64,000 nucleotides of DNA from contig JAAENN010000140.1 of NCBI GenBank assembly GCA_024224295.1, positions 21,587 through 85,586 of the forward strand, in the 5' to 3' direction. The position numbers and the translations under genes were made by a program. Source of the stretch: Shimia sp. (lineage in GTDB: Bacteria; Pseudomonadota; Alphaproteobacteria; Rhodobacterales; Rhodobacteraceae). Shown piece after piece: positions 1-9,527 of the stretch (its first letter is position 1; every line of letters begins with the position of its first letter). The notes under the pieces are model-generated. The model was not told the DNA's origin. It saw only the letters and a program-made list of their open reading frames with translations, and ran no database searches.

Positions 1-823
1 TTTCAAACAGTGCGAGGCGTTCCTGTGGCGTTGGCAGCGCATTTGAGGGGATCATCTGTTGCCGCTTGGCCATCCAGGGCACGTGGGCATACCCATAAAG
101 CGCTACGCGATCTGGTGAGAGCGACAGAAGTTTTTGCACACTTTTGGTGATGCGGGACTGTGTTTGATGCGGTAGGCCAAACAGGATGTCAGCATTCACA
201 CTTTTTACGCCATGGGCCCGGATCATCTCTACGGCATCACGGGTGATATCATAGCTTTGGATGCGGCCAATAGTCTTTTGGATTTCGTAGTCGAAATCCT
301 GAACGCCAATGGACGCGCGGTTCATGCCTGCTTTGGCCAGCGCCTCAAGTCGGGTGTGGTCGATTTCGTTTGGGTCGATCTCAACAGAGAATTCTCCGTC
401 TTCTGCCATGGGCGCAACGTCGAATATCGCGCCTGCAAGGTCCTCCATCATGGACCCATCCAGCAGAGTTGGCGTGCCGCCGCCCCAGTGCAGGCGGGAT
501 AAAGTGACGCCTTCCGGCAGGGAGGCCTTCAGTATTTGGAGCTCAGCTTTCAGTGTTTCAACATAAGTCGCAACCGGGGAAAGCGTGGACGTGCCTTGTG
601 TGCGGCAGGCGCAGAACCAGCAAAGCCGGCGACAAAACGGCACATGCACGTATAGAGACACTTGCGAACCAGTCGGAATCGCTTCAATCCATGCCTTGTA
701 AGTGTCTGGCGCCACGTCATTGTTAAAGTGAGGAGCTGTCGGATAGCTTGTGTAACGCGGAACCTTCGCGTCGAACAATCCGAGTTTGGCCAATTGTTTT
801 TCCTGTTCCATGAGCGTACTCAT
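1..823 (-). CDS. hemN: Oxygen-independent coproporphyrinogen III oxidase (HemN), partial, runs off left edge
   Basis: Reverse-strand translation from ATG at 823 gives MSTLMEQEKQLAKLGLFDAKVPRYTSYPTAPHF..., the typical HemN N-terminus; absent from ORF track because it is truncated. Confidence 0.9.
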   Translation of the reverse strand, partial: MSTLMEQEKQLAKLGLFDAKVPRYTSYPTAPHFNNDVAPDTYKAWIEAIPTGSQVSLYVHVPFCRRLCWFCACRTQGTSTLSPVATYVETLKAELQILKASLPEGVTLSRLHWGGGTPTLLDGSMMEDLAGAIFDVAPMAEDGEFSVEIDPNEIDHTRLEALAKAGMNRASIGVQDFDYEIQKTIGRIQSYDITRDAVEMIRAHGVKSVNADILFGLPHQTQSRITKSVQKLLSLSPDRVALYGYAHVPWMAKRQQMIPSNALPTPQERLALFE

Positions 824-846
824 ATAGGTGTAGGAAAGGCAGACCT

Positions 847-860
847 TTGACCCAGATCAA
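847..860. promoter_or_regulatory. FNR/FnrL-type box TTGACCCAGATCAA between divergent hemN and fnrL
   Basis: Match to TTGAT-N4-ATCAA type dyad. Confidence 0.75.
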
Positions 861-880
861 GTCTAGGCACGGACAACGAT

Positions 881-1621
881 ATGAACAAACCAATTGAACT
901 TTCGATTGGCTGCGAGAATTGCCAGATTAAACATCGCGCTGTGTGTGCGCGATGTGATGAGGACGAATTCGCGACACTTGAGAAAATCAAATATTATCGC
1001 AGTTTTGAGGCAGGCCAGACAGTGATTTGGTCCGGCGATCGGATGGAATTTGTTGGCTCTGTGGTGTCTGGTATCGCGTCTCTCACGCAAACGATGGAAG
1101 ATGGCCGTACCCAGATGGTGGGACTTTTGTTGCCGAGTGACTTTGTTGGTCGCCCAGGGCGCGAGGCGGCAACTTATGATGTCATTGCGACCACGGATCT
1201 CGTGATGTGTTGCTTTCGTCGCAAGCCCTTTGAAAAAATGATGTTGGAAACACCTCATGTCGCCCAGCGTCTGCTCGAGATGACGTTGGACGAACTTGAT
1301 GCTGCGCGGGAGTGGATGCTGGTGCTGGGACGAAAGACAGCGCGTGAGAAGATTGCCAGCTTGCTGTCCATTATTGGACGACGCGATGCGTCTTTGAAGC
1401 TGGAAGGCATGGCTGGAAAGATTGTGTTTGATCTGCCGCTGACCCGTGAGGCCATGGCAGATTATCTTGGGCTTACTTTAGAAACTGTGAGCCGCCAGAT
1501 GTCCGCGTTGAAGCGTGATGGCGTGATTCAGTTGGAAGGCAAACGCCATGTGACCGTGCCAAGTTTTGAGCGCTTGCTTGATGAGGCCGGCGACGATGCT
1601 GATGGCGGATTGATGGCGTAA
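881..1621 (+). CDS. fnrL: Crp/Fnr-family oxygen-sensing regulator FnrL
   Basis: N-terminal Cys cluster CENCQIKHRAVCARC and C-terminal HTH TREAMADYLGLTLETVSRQMSALKRDG. Confidence 0.92.
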   Translation: MNKPIELSIGCENCQIKHRAVCARCDEDEFATLEKIKYYRSFEAGQTVIWSGDRMEFVGSVVSGIASLTQTMEDGRTQMVGLLLPSDFVGRPGREAATYDVIATTDLVMCCFRRKPFEKMMLETPHVAQRLLEMTLDELDAAREWMLVLGRKTAREKIASLLSIIGRRDASLKLEGMAGKIVFDLPLTREAMADYLGLTLETVSRQMSALKRDGVIQLEGKRHVTVPSFERLLDEAGDDADGGLMA

Positions 1622-1643
1622 CCTTTCAGCGATGCTGGAAAGA

Positions 1644-1668
1644 GAAAAAGGCGGGGTGCTCCCCGCCT
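1644..1668. terminator. Hairpin AGGCGGGG-TGCT-CCCCGCCT between convergent fnrL and usp; T-run on the minus strand
   Basis: Perfect 8-bp stem, 4-nt loop; minus-strand reading continues TTTTTCTC. Confidence 0.75.
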
Positions 1669-1726
1669 CTATTGCCAAATGGTAGGTGTCCCACAACGCA
1701 CCATTTAACTTCGATCTAGCCCCGAT

Positions 1727-2572
1727 CTAATGGGCTAAGAACACCGGAACGTTGGATTGTTCCAACATGTTACGAGTCGCTCCGCCTAAGATCGCTTCAC
1801 GGAAACGGGAGTGTCCGTAAGCCCCCATGACGATCATGTCTGTTTCTGTGTCCGTAGCGTGACGTAGCAGGACGTCTGACACACGAGGTTGGGTTTTGGA
1901 CAGCACGTCGACCTCTACGCGAACACCATGACGCGACAAGAACTGCGACAGTAGTCCGCCGGGATCAGAGCGGTTGGGGCCGTGGGTTGGCGGGTCGATC
2001 ACTACCACATGCACCAGTTCAGCTTCTTTCAGGAAGGGCAAGGCAGCGCGGGTCGCGACCAGCGCTTCTGCGCTTTCATTCCAACCGATCGAGATCGTTT
2101 TGGGGACGGTGAAAGGTGTCGCGGTTTCCGGCACCATTAAAACGGGCGCCTGGCCTTCAAACAGAGCGGCCTCCAAAGTGGGTTCCAGTTCCGTGCCTTG
2201 ATTCTTTCCGTAGGGCTTTGGCAGTATCACAAGGTCGGCAAAGCGAGCCCGTGCGGCGACATGTCGCCCGAGATCTGCGATCTGGGTAACGCCGGTATCA
2301 CAGGCCCAACGGATGTCGGTTTTTCCAAGAGCTGTTTCTGCGGCCGCTTTCACTGCATCCGCTTCTTCATGGGCGCGTTTGAGCATTTCCTGCATCAATA
2401 GTGCGTCAGCTCCCGCATAGAAGTAGCCCGTTTGCGAACGATCAACGCCGAGAGCAAGTACATCAAGGTGGGCGTCCTGTGCTTTTGCTAGGGCGATTCC
2501 TTGTGCCAGTGGCGCCTCAGTGAAGTCAGAATCCGTCAGAACGCACATCAAAGATTTGTAGTTCATTGTCAC
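1727..2572 (-). CDS. Universal stress protein, tandem UspA domains
   Basis: C-terminal MIVMGAYGHSRFREAILGGATRNMLEQSNVPVFLAH. Confidence 0.9.
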   Translation of the reverse strand: MTMNYKSLMCVLTDSDFTEAPLAQGIALAKAQDAHLDVLALGVDRSQTGYFYAGADALLMQEMLKRAHEEADAVKAAAETALGKTDIRWACDTGVTQIADLGRHVAARARFADLVILPKPYGKNQGTELEPTLEAALFEGQAPVLMVPETATPFTVPKTISIGWNESAEALVATRAALPFLKEAELVHVVVIDPPTHGPNRSDPGGLLSQFLSRHGVRVEVDVLSKTQPRVSDVLLRHATDTETDMIVMGAYGHSRFREAILGGATRNMLEQSNVPVFLAH

Positions 2573-2680
2573 TAACCCGTGTTATGAAAAATATTTATTT
2601 TTGATACGACTTATCCACGCTGGTGCAGACAAAGCCGTTATTCTTGAAACAGATACAAACTGAGATCGTAGGTCCATTCT

Positions 2681-2694
2681 TTGACTCAGATCAA
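2681..2694. promoter_or_regulatory. FNR-type box TTGACTCAGATCAA upstream of ccoN (and usp)
   Basis: Dyad TTGA-N6-TCAA. Confidence 0.8.
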
Positions 2695-2787
2695 TGCGGG
2701 ACCTTCTCTGCACTTGCAAAACACGGGTGGTCAAATCCGCCCTAAGTCCGAAGAGGAAGCGGACAGGGCAAGACGAAGGGACGCGAA

Positions 2788-4389
2788 ATGGTAAATTACT
2801 TCAAGCTGATCGCGCTAGGCCTTATCACGTTTTTTGCGTTGATAGCGGCCAACTATGCGCGTGATTTAGCTTATATGGTACACGCCCTGCTCATCGCGGG
2901 TGTGTCCTTTGGGCTGTTTATTTGGGTTCTGCGTGGCATGGGCACCGTGACGGTGCATGCGCAGGATGAATACATGGATGACGTGATCCGCTACGGCGTG
3001 GTCGCAACCGCTTTTTGGGGGGTTGTTGGGTTTCTAGCAGGCGTTTTTATCGCGTTCCAGCTGGCTTTCCCGGTACTCAACTTTGAATGGGCACAGGGCT
3101 ACACCAACTTTGGTCGTTTACGCCCGCTGCACACTTCGGCGGTGATTTTTGCGTTTGGCGGCAACGCACTGATCGCGACATCCTTCTACGTTGTGCAGCG
3201 CACCAGCGCGGCGCGGCTTTGGGGAGGCAATCTTGGTTGGTTCGTCTTCTGGGGATACCAACTTTTTATCGTTCTGGCAGCGACAGGCTACCTTCTGGGC
3301 GGTACGCAGTCCAAAGAATACGCTGAGCCTGAATGGTATGTTGACCTTTGGCTGACCGTTGTTTGGGTGGCCTACTTGGCAGTGTTTCTCGGAACCGTGA
3401 TCAAGCGCAAAGAGCCGCACATCTATGTGGCCAACTGGTTCTTCCTAGCGTTTATCGTTACCGTGGCGATGCTGCACGTGGTCAACAACCTGACCATTCC
3501 TGTGTCCATCTTCGGTTCCAAGTCGGTGATTGTCTGGGCCGGTGTACAAGATGCGATGGTGCAGTGGTGGTACGGCCACAACGCTGTGGGCTTCTTTCTG
3601 ACCGCGGGCTTCCTGGGCATGATGTACTACTTCATCCCGAAGCAGGCCGAACGTCCTGTTTTCTCCTACAAGCTCTCAATCATTCACTTCTGGGCGCTGA
3701 TCTTCCTGTATATCTGGGCTGGTCCGCACCACCTGCACTACACCGCGCTGCCTGACTGGGCCTCGACCCTTGGCATGGTGTTCTCCGTGGTGCTGTGGAT
3801 GCCGTCTTGGGGTGGCATGATCAACGGCCTGATGACTCTGTCTGGTGCTTGGGACAAGCTGCGCACCGATCCTGTGATCCGAATGATGGTGATCTCAGTA
3901 GGTTTCTACGGCATGTCGACCTTCGAAGGTCCAATGATGTCGATCCGTGCTGTGAACTCGTTGTCGCACTACACCGACTGGACCATTGGTCACGTGCACT
4001 CCGGTGCACTGGGTTGGAATGGCATGATCACCTTTGGCTGTCTCTACTTCCTGGTGCCTGTGCTGTGGAAACGTGAGCGTCTCTACTCTCTGCAGCTCGT
4101 GAGCTGGCATTTCTGGCTCGCCACCATCGGCATCGTGCTCTACGCGGCGTCCATGTGGGTGACCGGTATCATGGAAGGCCTGATGTGGCGTGAAGTGGAT
4201 GCCAATGGCTTCCTAGTGAACTCCTTTGCTGACACTGTGGCTGCGAAGAAACCAATGAACATCGTGCGTGGTCTGGGCGGGGTTATGTTCCTCACTGGTT
4301 CCATCATCATGTGCTACAACCTGTGGATGACTTTACGTAAGGCACCGGCTAAAGAAGCCAGCCTGTCCGTCGCAGTCCCGGCTGAATAA
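2788..4389 (+). CDS. ccoN: cbb3-type cytochrome c oxidase subunit I
   Basis: [65 protein letters not shown]. Confidence 0.98.
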   Translation: MVNYFKLIALGLITFFALIAANYARDLAYMVHALLIAGVSFGLFIWVLRGMGTVTVHAQDEYMDDVIRYGVVATAFWGVVGFLAGVFIAFQLAFPVLNFEWAQGYTNFGRLRPLHTSAVIFAFGGNALIATSFYVVQRTSAARLWGGNLGWFVFWGYQLFIVLAATGYLLGGTQSKEYAEPEWYVDLWLTVVWVAYLAVFLGTVIKRKEPHIYVANWFFLAFIVTVAMLHVVNNLTIPVSIFGSKSVIVWAGVQDAMVQWWYGHNAVGFFLTAGFLGMMYYFIPKQAERPVFSYKLSIIHFWALIFLYIWAGPHHLHYTALPDWASTLGMVFSVVLWMPSWGGMINGLMTLSGAWDKLRTDPVIRMMVISVGFYGMSTFEGPMMSIRAVNSLSHYTDWTIGHVHSGALGWNGMITFGCLYFLVPVLWKRERLYSLQLVSWHFWLATIGIVLYAASMWVTGIMEGLMWREVDANGFLVNSFADTVAAKKPMNIVRGLGGVMFLTGSIIMCYNLWMTLRKAPAKEASLSVAVPAE

Positions 4390-4404
4390 GGAGGGCCGGC
4401 AGCT

Positions 4405-5136
4405 ATGGCTATTCTCGATAAACATAAGATCCTCGAGACCAACGCGACCCTCTTGCTTGTTTGCAGCTTCTTGGTCGTCACCATCGGTGGCATTGTGCAG
4501 ATTGCGCCGTTGTTCTGGCTGGAAAACACGATTGAGGACGTGGAGGGCATGCGTCCTTACACTCCTCTGGAACTAGCTGGTCGCGAGATCTACGTGCGTG
4601 AAGGGTGCTACGTGTGTCACAGCCAGATGATCCGGCCGATGCGCGATGAAGTGGAACGCTACGGGCATTACTCGCTGGCAGCGGAGTCCAAGTATGACCA
4701 CCCACACCAATGGGGGTCCAAACGGACAGGTCCCGATTTGGCGCGTGTAGGCGGCCGGTATTCGGATGATTGGCATCTGGACCATATGCGCAGTCCACAA
4801 AGCGTGGTGCCGGAATCGATCATGCCGAAGTATGGCTTCCTTGAGAAGAAGAGGATCGATGGCAAATATATCGGTGACCTAATGAAAGCAAATGCGTTCG
4901 TTGGGGTGCCTTACACCGAGGACATGCTGGAAAATGCTCAATCTGACTTCATGGCGCAAGCCGATCCAGATAGCGACTACGACAGCCTTCTTGAGCGGTA
5001 CGGCGAAGATGGCGTGAATGTGCGCAACTTCGACGGTCAAGCTGGTGTGTCCGAAATGGATGCGGTGATCGCTTATCTTCAAATGTTGGGTACGTTGGTT
5101 GATTTTTCGACCTTCACGCCGGACGCATCGCGGTAA
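4405..5136 (+). CDS. ccoO: cbb3-type cytochrome c oxidase subunit II, mono-heme
   Basis: [32 protein letters not shown]. Confidence 0.98.
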   Translation: MAILDKHKILETNATLLLVCSFLVVTIGGIVQIAPLFWLENTIEDVEGMRPYTPLELAGREIYVREGCYVCHSQMIRPMRDEVERYGHYSLAAESKYDHPHQWGSKRTGPDLARVGGRYSDDWHLDHMRSPQSVVPESIMPKYGFLEKKRIDGKYIGDLMKANAFVGVPYTEDMLENAQSDFMAQADPDSDYDSLLERYGEDGVNVRNFDGQAGVSEMDAVIAYLQMLGTLVDFSTFTPDASR

Positions 5137-5148
5137 GGAGGGAGCCAC

Positions 5149-5334
5149 ATGGAAACCTATTCCTTCCTGCGAGAATTTGCGGACAGCTGGATGCTTCTGT
5201 TCCTGTTCTTGTTCTTCCTAGCAATTGTGTTTTGGGTGTTCCGCCCTGGCGCAAGCAAGGAATACAAAGACACGGCCAGCATTCCCTTCCGTCATGAAGA
5301 TAAACCCGCCACGACTGAGGAGGCGCGGACATGA
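5149..5334 (+). CDS. ccoQ: cbb3-type oxidase subunit CcoQ
   Basis: Short single-TM protein between ccoO and ccoP. Confidence 0.93.
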   Translation: METYSFLREFADSWMLLFLFLFFLAIVFWVFRPGASKEYKDTASIPFRHEDKPATTEEART

Positions 5335-6197
5335 GCAAGCCATCGAAAAAGTTCGACAACGATCCAAACACCACAGGTCACGTGTGGGACGGGATCGAAG
5401 AGTTTGACAATCCTATGCCGCGTTGGTGGCTGTGGGTGTTCTACGTCACGATCATCTGGGGCATTGGCTACACCATTGCCTATCCGGCCTGGCCTGGCAT
5501 CAAGGGTGCAACCGCTGGTGTGCTTGGGTGGTCCACACGTGGTGACGTCGTTGCCGAAATCCAAGCGGCGGAAGACAAGCTTGCGCCGATCAATGCCAAG
5601 TTGGAAGCAGCTGAACTGACACAGATCACCACGGACCCGGAATTGGGCCCTTATGCGGTATCTGCGGGTGACGCGGTTTTCAAAACCTGGTGTGCACAGT
5701 GTCACGGTTCCGGTGCGGCTGGTGCGGTTGGCTATCCCAACCTGCTGGACAACGACTGGCTCTGGGGCGGTGACATCGAGAACATCTACCTGACAGTTCG
5801 TCACGGGATCCGTAACGAGGAAGATGACGACGCGCGTTATTCCGAAATGCCGGCTTTCGGGGATGATTACCTCGAAGACGCGCAGATCGATGCGGTGGTG
5901 AACTTTGTGATGTCGCTGTCTGGGGAGCCAAAAGACGCGTCGGTGGTCGTCGCCGGAGCTGAAGTCTTTGTTGACGAGTGTTCCTCCTGCCACATGGAAG
6001 ACGGAACCGGTGATCGTGATCAAGGTGCGCCAAACCTAGCAGACGCGATTTGGCTCTATGGTGGGGACTATGACTCTATCAAAGAGACAGTCACGTACAG
6101 CCGCTATGGGGTGATGCCATCTTGGGGCAACCGTCTGACTGAAGCGCAGGTGCGTGCGGTATCCGCCTATGTGCACCAGCTGGGAGGCGGCGAGTAA
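5331..6197 (+). CDS. ccoP: cbb3-type cytochrome c oxidase subunit III, di-heme
   Basis: Two CxxCH motifs (CAQCH, CSSCH); N-terminal [25 protein letters not shown]. Confidence 0.98.
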   Translation: MSKPSKKFDNDPNTTGHVWDGIEEFDNPMPRWWLWVFYVTIIWGIGYTIAYPAWPGIKGATAGVLGWSTRGDVVAEIQAAEDKLAPINAKLEAAELTQITTDPELGPYAVSAGDAVFKTWCAQCHGSGAAGAVGYPNLLDNDWLWGGDIENIYLTVRHGIRNEEDDDARYSEMPAFGDDYLEDAQIDAVVNFVMSLSGEPKDASVVVAGAEVFVDECSSCHMEDGTGDRDQGAPNLADAIWLYGGDYDSIKETVTYSRYGVMPSWGNRLTEAQVRAVSAYVHQLGGGE

Positions 6198-6214
6198 CAC
6201 AGAGATGCTCTTAA

Positions 6215-6252
6215 AATGGGCCGTTCCAGGAAACTGGGGCGGTCATTTTTTA
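6215..6252 (+). terminator. Imperfect hairpin followed by T-run downstream of ccoP
   Basis: AAAATGGGCCG...CGGTCATTTTTT imperfect inverted repeat. Confidence 0.5.
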
Positions 6253-6283
6253 TGCGCAATTTTTTGGCGAAAACTTTGCCTAT

Positions 6284-6297
6284 TTGACCAAGATCAA
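6284..6297. promoter_or_regulatory. FNR-type box TTGACCAAGATCAA upstream of AraC-family gene
   Basis: Dyad TTGA-N6-TCAA. Confidence 0.7.
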
Positions 6298-6494
6298 GTT
6301 TTTCAGTCGTGCCCCTTGCTAAAACATGTCCACGGGCAGCACGTCGCAACCGGAGCTGTCCATTGGGTGTCGATCTTTCCGTCCTGTTCGCGCGTTTCCT
6401 GGAAAGATTGGCACCCACAATTTCACCATATTATATGTAAATTGCGCCATTTGGTTGGCGAATTGTGCCACTGCCACTATGTTTGTGCCGCTAG

Positions 6495-7502
6495 ATGGAG
6501 GCGCAAATGCAAAAGCAGGTCAGGTATCCGATTCCCAAATCCACAGCGGGTCTTATGCGGTCTTGTGGAATTTCTCCTGAACGCGTTTTGAAACGGGCAG
6601 GGATGCCAATGGACTTGTTTGAGGCGGATAGCAAAGGTGTAACCGCACAGCAGTTCTTCTCTCTATGGGAAGCCATTTCTGAAGAGATTGACGATCCAAA
6701 AATGGTGATTGAGATGGCCAAAGCCATGGCGAGGGGGCCGTTTATTCCTGCCGCTTTTGCCTTTTCCTGTAGCCCTAACATTGCCACAGGCCTCAGGCGA
6801 AAATCGGTATTCAAACCGTTGGTGGCGCCGATCAAACTGTTGGTCACGGAAACGGAGCAAAATGTTGTTTTGGAAATCGACGTGGCGGAGCCGAATCTGG
6901 ATGTGCCAAAATGTATGGCCGCGTTTGAAATGGTATACTTTCTTGAAATGGGGCGTACATTTACTGGCGTGGATTTTCTGCCGGTGGAAGTTGGCGTGCC
7001 CGAGTTTATGGAAGATCAAGCGGTGTTTGATCGGCACTACGGTCGCAAAGCGGTGATCTCCTCGCTGCCACGGCTGACTTTGAGCCGTGAGGATGCTTAT
7101 CGACCGCTGATTTCCGAAAACCCTCAGCTTTGGGCCGGATTTGAGCGTGAGTTGACGCGACAACTTGCGGAACACCAGCGCGCACTTTCGATGTCCGTAC
7201 GGGTCAGGAATGCGTTGCTCGAGCTGCTTCCTGCCGGCCAAGCGTCTGTTGATGCCGTGAGTCATCGACTTGTGACAAGCCGCCGCAGTCTACAGCGGCA
7301 CCTCAATAAAGAGGGCCATACTTTCCAATCCGTACTGGACGACACACGGTCAGATTTATCTTTGCATTACTTGCGTCAAGCAGACATGAGCGTTGAGGAA
7401 ATCTCCTATTTATTGGCCTATCGAGATCCCAATTCCTTCTATCGCGCGTTTCAAAACTGGACCGGTCGAACACCTGCGCAAATGCGCGCAGAGCTACTCT
7501 GA
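6495..7502 (+). CDS. AraC-family regulator with Arabinose_bd-like N-terminal domain
   Basis: C-terminal HTH VSHRLVTSRRSLQRHLNKEGHTFQSVLDDTRSDLSLHYLRQADMSVEEISYLLAYRDPNSFYRAFQNWTGRTPAQMRAEL. Confidence 0.9.
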   Translation: MEAQMQKQVRYPIPKSTAGLMRSCGISPERVLKRAGMPMDLFEADSKGVTAQQFFSLWEAISEEIDDPKMVIEMAKAMARGPFIPAAFAFSCSPNIATGLRRKSVFKPLVAPIKLLVTETEQNVVLEIDVAEPNLDVPKCMAAFEMVYFLEMGRTFTGVDFLPVEVGVPEFMEDQAVFDRHYGRKAVISSLPRLTLSREDAYRPLISENPQLWAGFERELTRQLAEHQRALSMSVRVRNALLELLPAGQASVDAVSHRLVTSRRSLQRHLNKEGHTFQSVLDDTRSDLSLHYLRQADMSVEEISYLLAYRDPNSFYRAFQNWTGRTPAQMRAELL

Positions 7503-7555
7503 CGCAGGGGACTCTGTACTGCGAAAGATTAAAAGGTGAGTCACAAATGTGAGAT

Positions 7556-7569
7556 TTGACACAGGTCAA
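7556..7569. promoter_or_regulatory. FNR-type box TTGACACAGGTCAA upstream of ccoG
   Basis: Dyad TTGA-N6-TCAA lying inside the over-extended ORF at 7549. Confidence 0.7.
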
Positions 7570-7623
7570 TGTTCTGGCGTCCAATCGCTGGGAAAAGATC
7601 AAGCTATCTCCTCTCTTAAACAT

Positions 7624-9063
7624 GTGAGTGATTCCGTGAGCAAAAGTCCTGCACCGTCCTTGTACGAGGCACGCGAGCCAATCTTTCCGAAACGCGTTTA
7701 CGGGCCGTTTCGTAACCTAAAATGGATCATTATGGCGATCGCCTTGGGGATCTATTACCTGACGCCGATATTGCGTTGGGACAGGGGGTCCAGCCTGCCG
7801 GATCAGGCGGTTTTGATCGACCTGGCAAAACGCCGCTTCTTCTTTTTCATGATCGAGATATGGCCACATGAGTTCTACTTTGTGGCCGGGTTGTTGATCA
7901 TGGCAGGCCTTGGCCTGTTTTTATTCACTTCGGCACTGGGTCGTGTTTGGTGTGGGTATGCTTGTCCGCAAACGGTTTGGACCGACTTGTTTATCCTGGT
8001 GGAGCGTTGGATCGAAGGCGATCGCAACGCGCGTTTGCGCCTGCACCGTCAAAAGAAGATGGATTTCCGCAAGGTGCGCTTGCGGTTGACCAAATGGATC
8101 ACCTGGTTGTTGATCGCGATGGCTACTGGCGGGGCCTGGGTTTTCTACTTTTCCGATGCGCCAACCTTGGCTGTGGATCTTGTTACCGGTAATGCGCATC
8201 CTGTGGCCTATACTACCGTTGCCATTCTGACCTTCACCACCTTCTTCTTCGGTGGTTTTGCACGCGAGCAGATTTGTATTTATGCCTGCCCATGGCCGCG
8301 TATTCAGGCCGCAATGATGGATGAGGACACTCTCACCATTGGTTACCGCGACTGGCGCGGTGAGCCTCGGGGCAAAGCGCGCAAGGATGAACCTGCCGAT
8401 GCGCATGGTGATTGCATCAATTGTATGGCCTGCGTGAACGTTTGTCCGATGGGGCTCGATATTCGTGACGGCCAGCAAATGGAGTGTATCACCTGTGGCC
8501 TGTGTATCGATGCTTGTGATGACATTATGGATAAGATTGGTAAGCCACGTGGGCTGATCGATTATCTGGCGCTGTCGGACGAAGAGAGTGAGCGTGACGG
8601 TGAGCCGCCGCGCAGCGTCTGGAAGCACATCTTCCGGCCTCGTACGATTATGTACACATCGCTTTGGTCGATTGTAGGAATTGGCCTTGTTGTGGCGCTG
8701 TTCTTGCGCTCTGACATCGAAGCAACGGTCGCGCCGGTGCGTAACCCAACCTTTGTGACACTTTCAGATGGGTCGATCCGTAACACGTACGAGGTACGTT
8801 TGCGAAACAAGCATGGGGAAGACCGCATGTTCCGGATTTCAATTAAGGGCGATCCCGGCTTACGCTTGCAACTTGAGGGCACACCTTATGAGGCTGTCAA
8901 AGTTCCGGCAGATCAGATGCGCAATCAGAGAGTTTATGTGATTGCACCAGCGGGTTCGGTACCTGCTGATGGCAGTTTGACCAACTTCCGGTTCTGGTTT
9001 GAGGACACGGGCAACGGCGACCGCGTGCACAAAGACACTGTATTTAACGGAAAGGGCCAGTGA
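7624..9063 (+). CDS. ccoG: Cytochrome c oxidase accessory protein CcoG (ferredoxin-type); start revised from ORF-track 7549 to GTG 7624 (or 7636)
   Basis: HGDCINCMACVNVCPMGLDIRDGQQMECITCGLCIDACDDIMDKIGKPRGLI, two 4Fe-4S motifs, TM segments. Confidence 0.93.
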   Translation: MSDSVSKSPAPSLYEAREPIFPKRVYGPFRNLKWIIMAIALGIYYLTPILRWDRGSSLPDQAVLIDLAKRRFFFFMIEIWPHEFYFVAGLLIMAGLGLFLFTSALGRVWCGYACPQTVWTDLFILVERWIEGDRNARLRLHRQKKMDFRKVRLRLTKWITWLLIAMATGGAWVFYFSDAPTLAVDLVTGNAHPVAYTTVAILTFTTFFFGGFAREQICIYACPWPRIQAAMMDEDTLTIGYRDWRGEPRGKARKDEPADAHGDCINCMACVNVCPMGLDIRDGQQMECITCGLCIDACDDIMDKIGKPRGLIDYLALSDEESERDGEPPRSVWKHIFRPRTIMYTSLWSIVGIGLVVALFLRSDIEATVAPVRNPTFVTLSDGSIRNTYEVRLRNKHGEDRMFRISIKGDPGLRLQLEGTPYEAVKVPADQMRNQRVYVIAPAGSVPADGSLTNFRFWFEDTGNGDRVHKDTVFNGKGQ

Positions 9064-9524
9064 TGGTTGAAAAAAAATTCACAGGCAAACACTTCTTGAT
9101 GATTTTTGTCGGTTCGTTTGGAGTGATCGTGGCCGTGAACTTGACATTGGCGTGGAATGCCGTTGCGACGTTTCCAGGCGTTGAGGTGAAAAACTCCTAT
9201 GTGGCCAGTCAAAGTTTTGATAAACGGCGCGATGCTCAGGAAGCTTTGGGTTGGGACGTAAGTGCTTGGGCCAAAGGCGGATTGCTGATCCTGTCGATCA
9301 CAGATGAAAACGGTACGCCTGTGCAGGTGACCAATCTTGACGCAGTGCTTGGACGCGCGACCCATGTACAGGATGATCGGATCCCCGACTTTCAGTTCGA
9401 TGGCAAAGCCTATGTCGCGCGTGAAGAGCTGGCTCCTGGGAACTGGAATATCCGTATGAATGCAACGGCGCTGGATGGCACGCCGTTTGAACAGCGCGTA
9501 ATCCTGCGTGTAGAAAAGAGCTAA
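9060..9524 (+). CDS. ccoH: FixH family protein
   Basis: Between ccoG and ccoI; N-terminal TM, FTGKHFLMIFVGSFGVIVAVNLTLAWNAV. Confidence 0.93.
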   Translation: MMVEKKFTGKHFLMIFVGSFGVIVAVNLTLAWNAVATFPGVEVKNSYVASQSFDKRRDAQEALGWDVSAWAKGGLLILSITDENGTPVQVTNLDAVLGRATHVQDDRIPDFQFDGKAYVAREELAPGNWNIRMNATALDGTPFEQRVILRVEKS

Positions 9525-9527
9525 GAC

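Noticed and set aside
6154-6591. 145-aa + strand ORF between ccoP and AraC
   Set aside because: Overlaps ccoP end, terminator and FNR box; no protein-like composition
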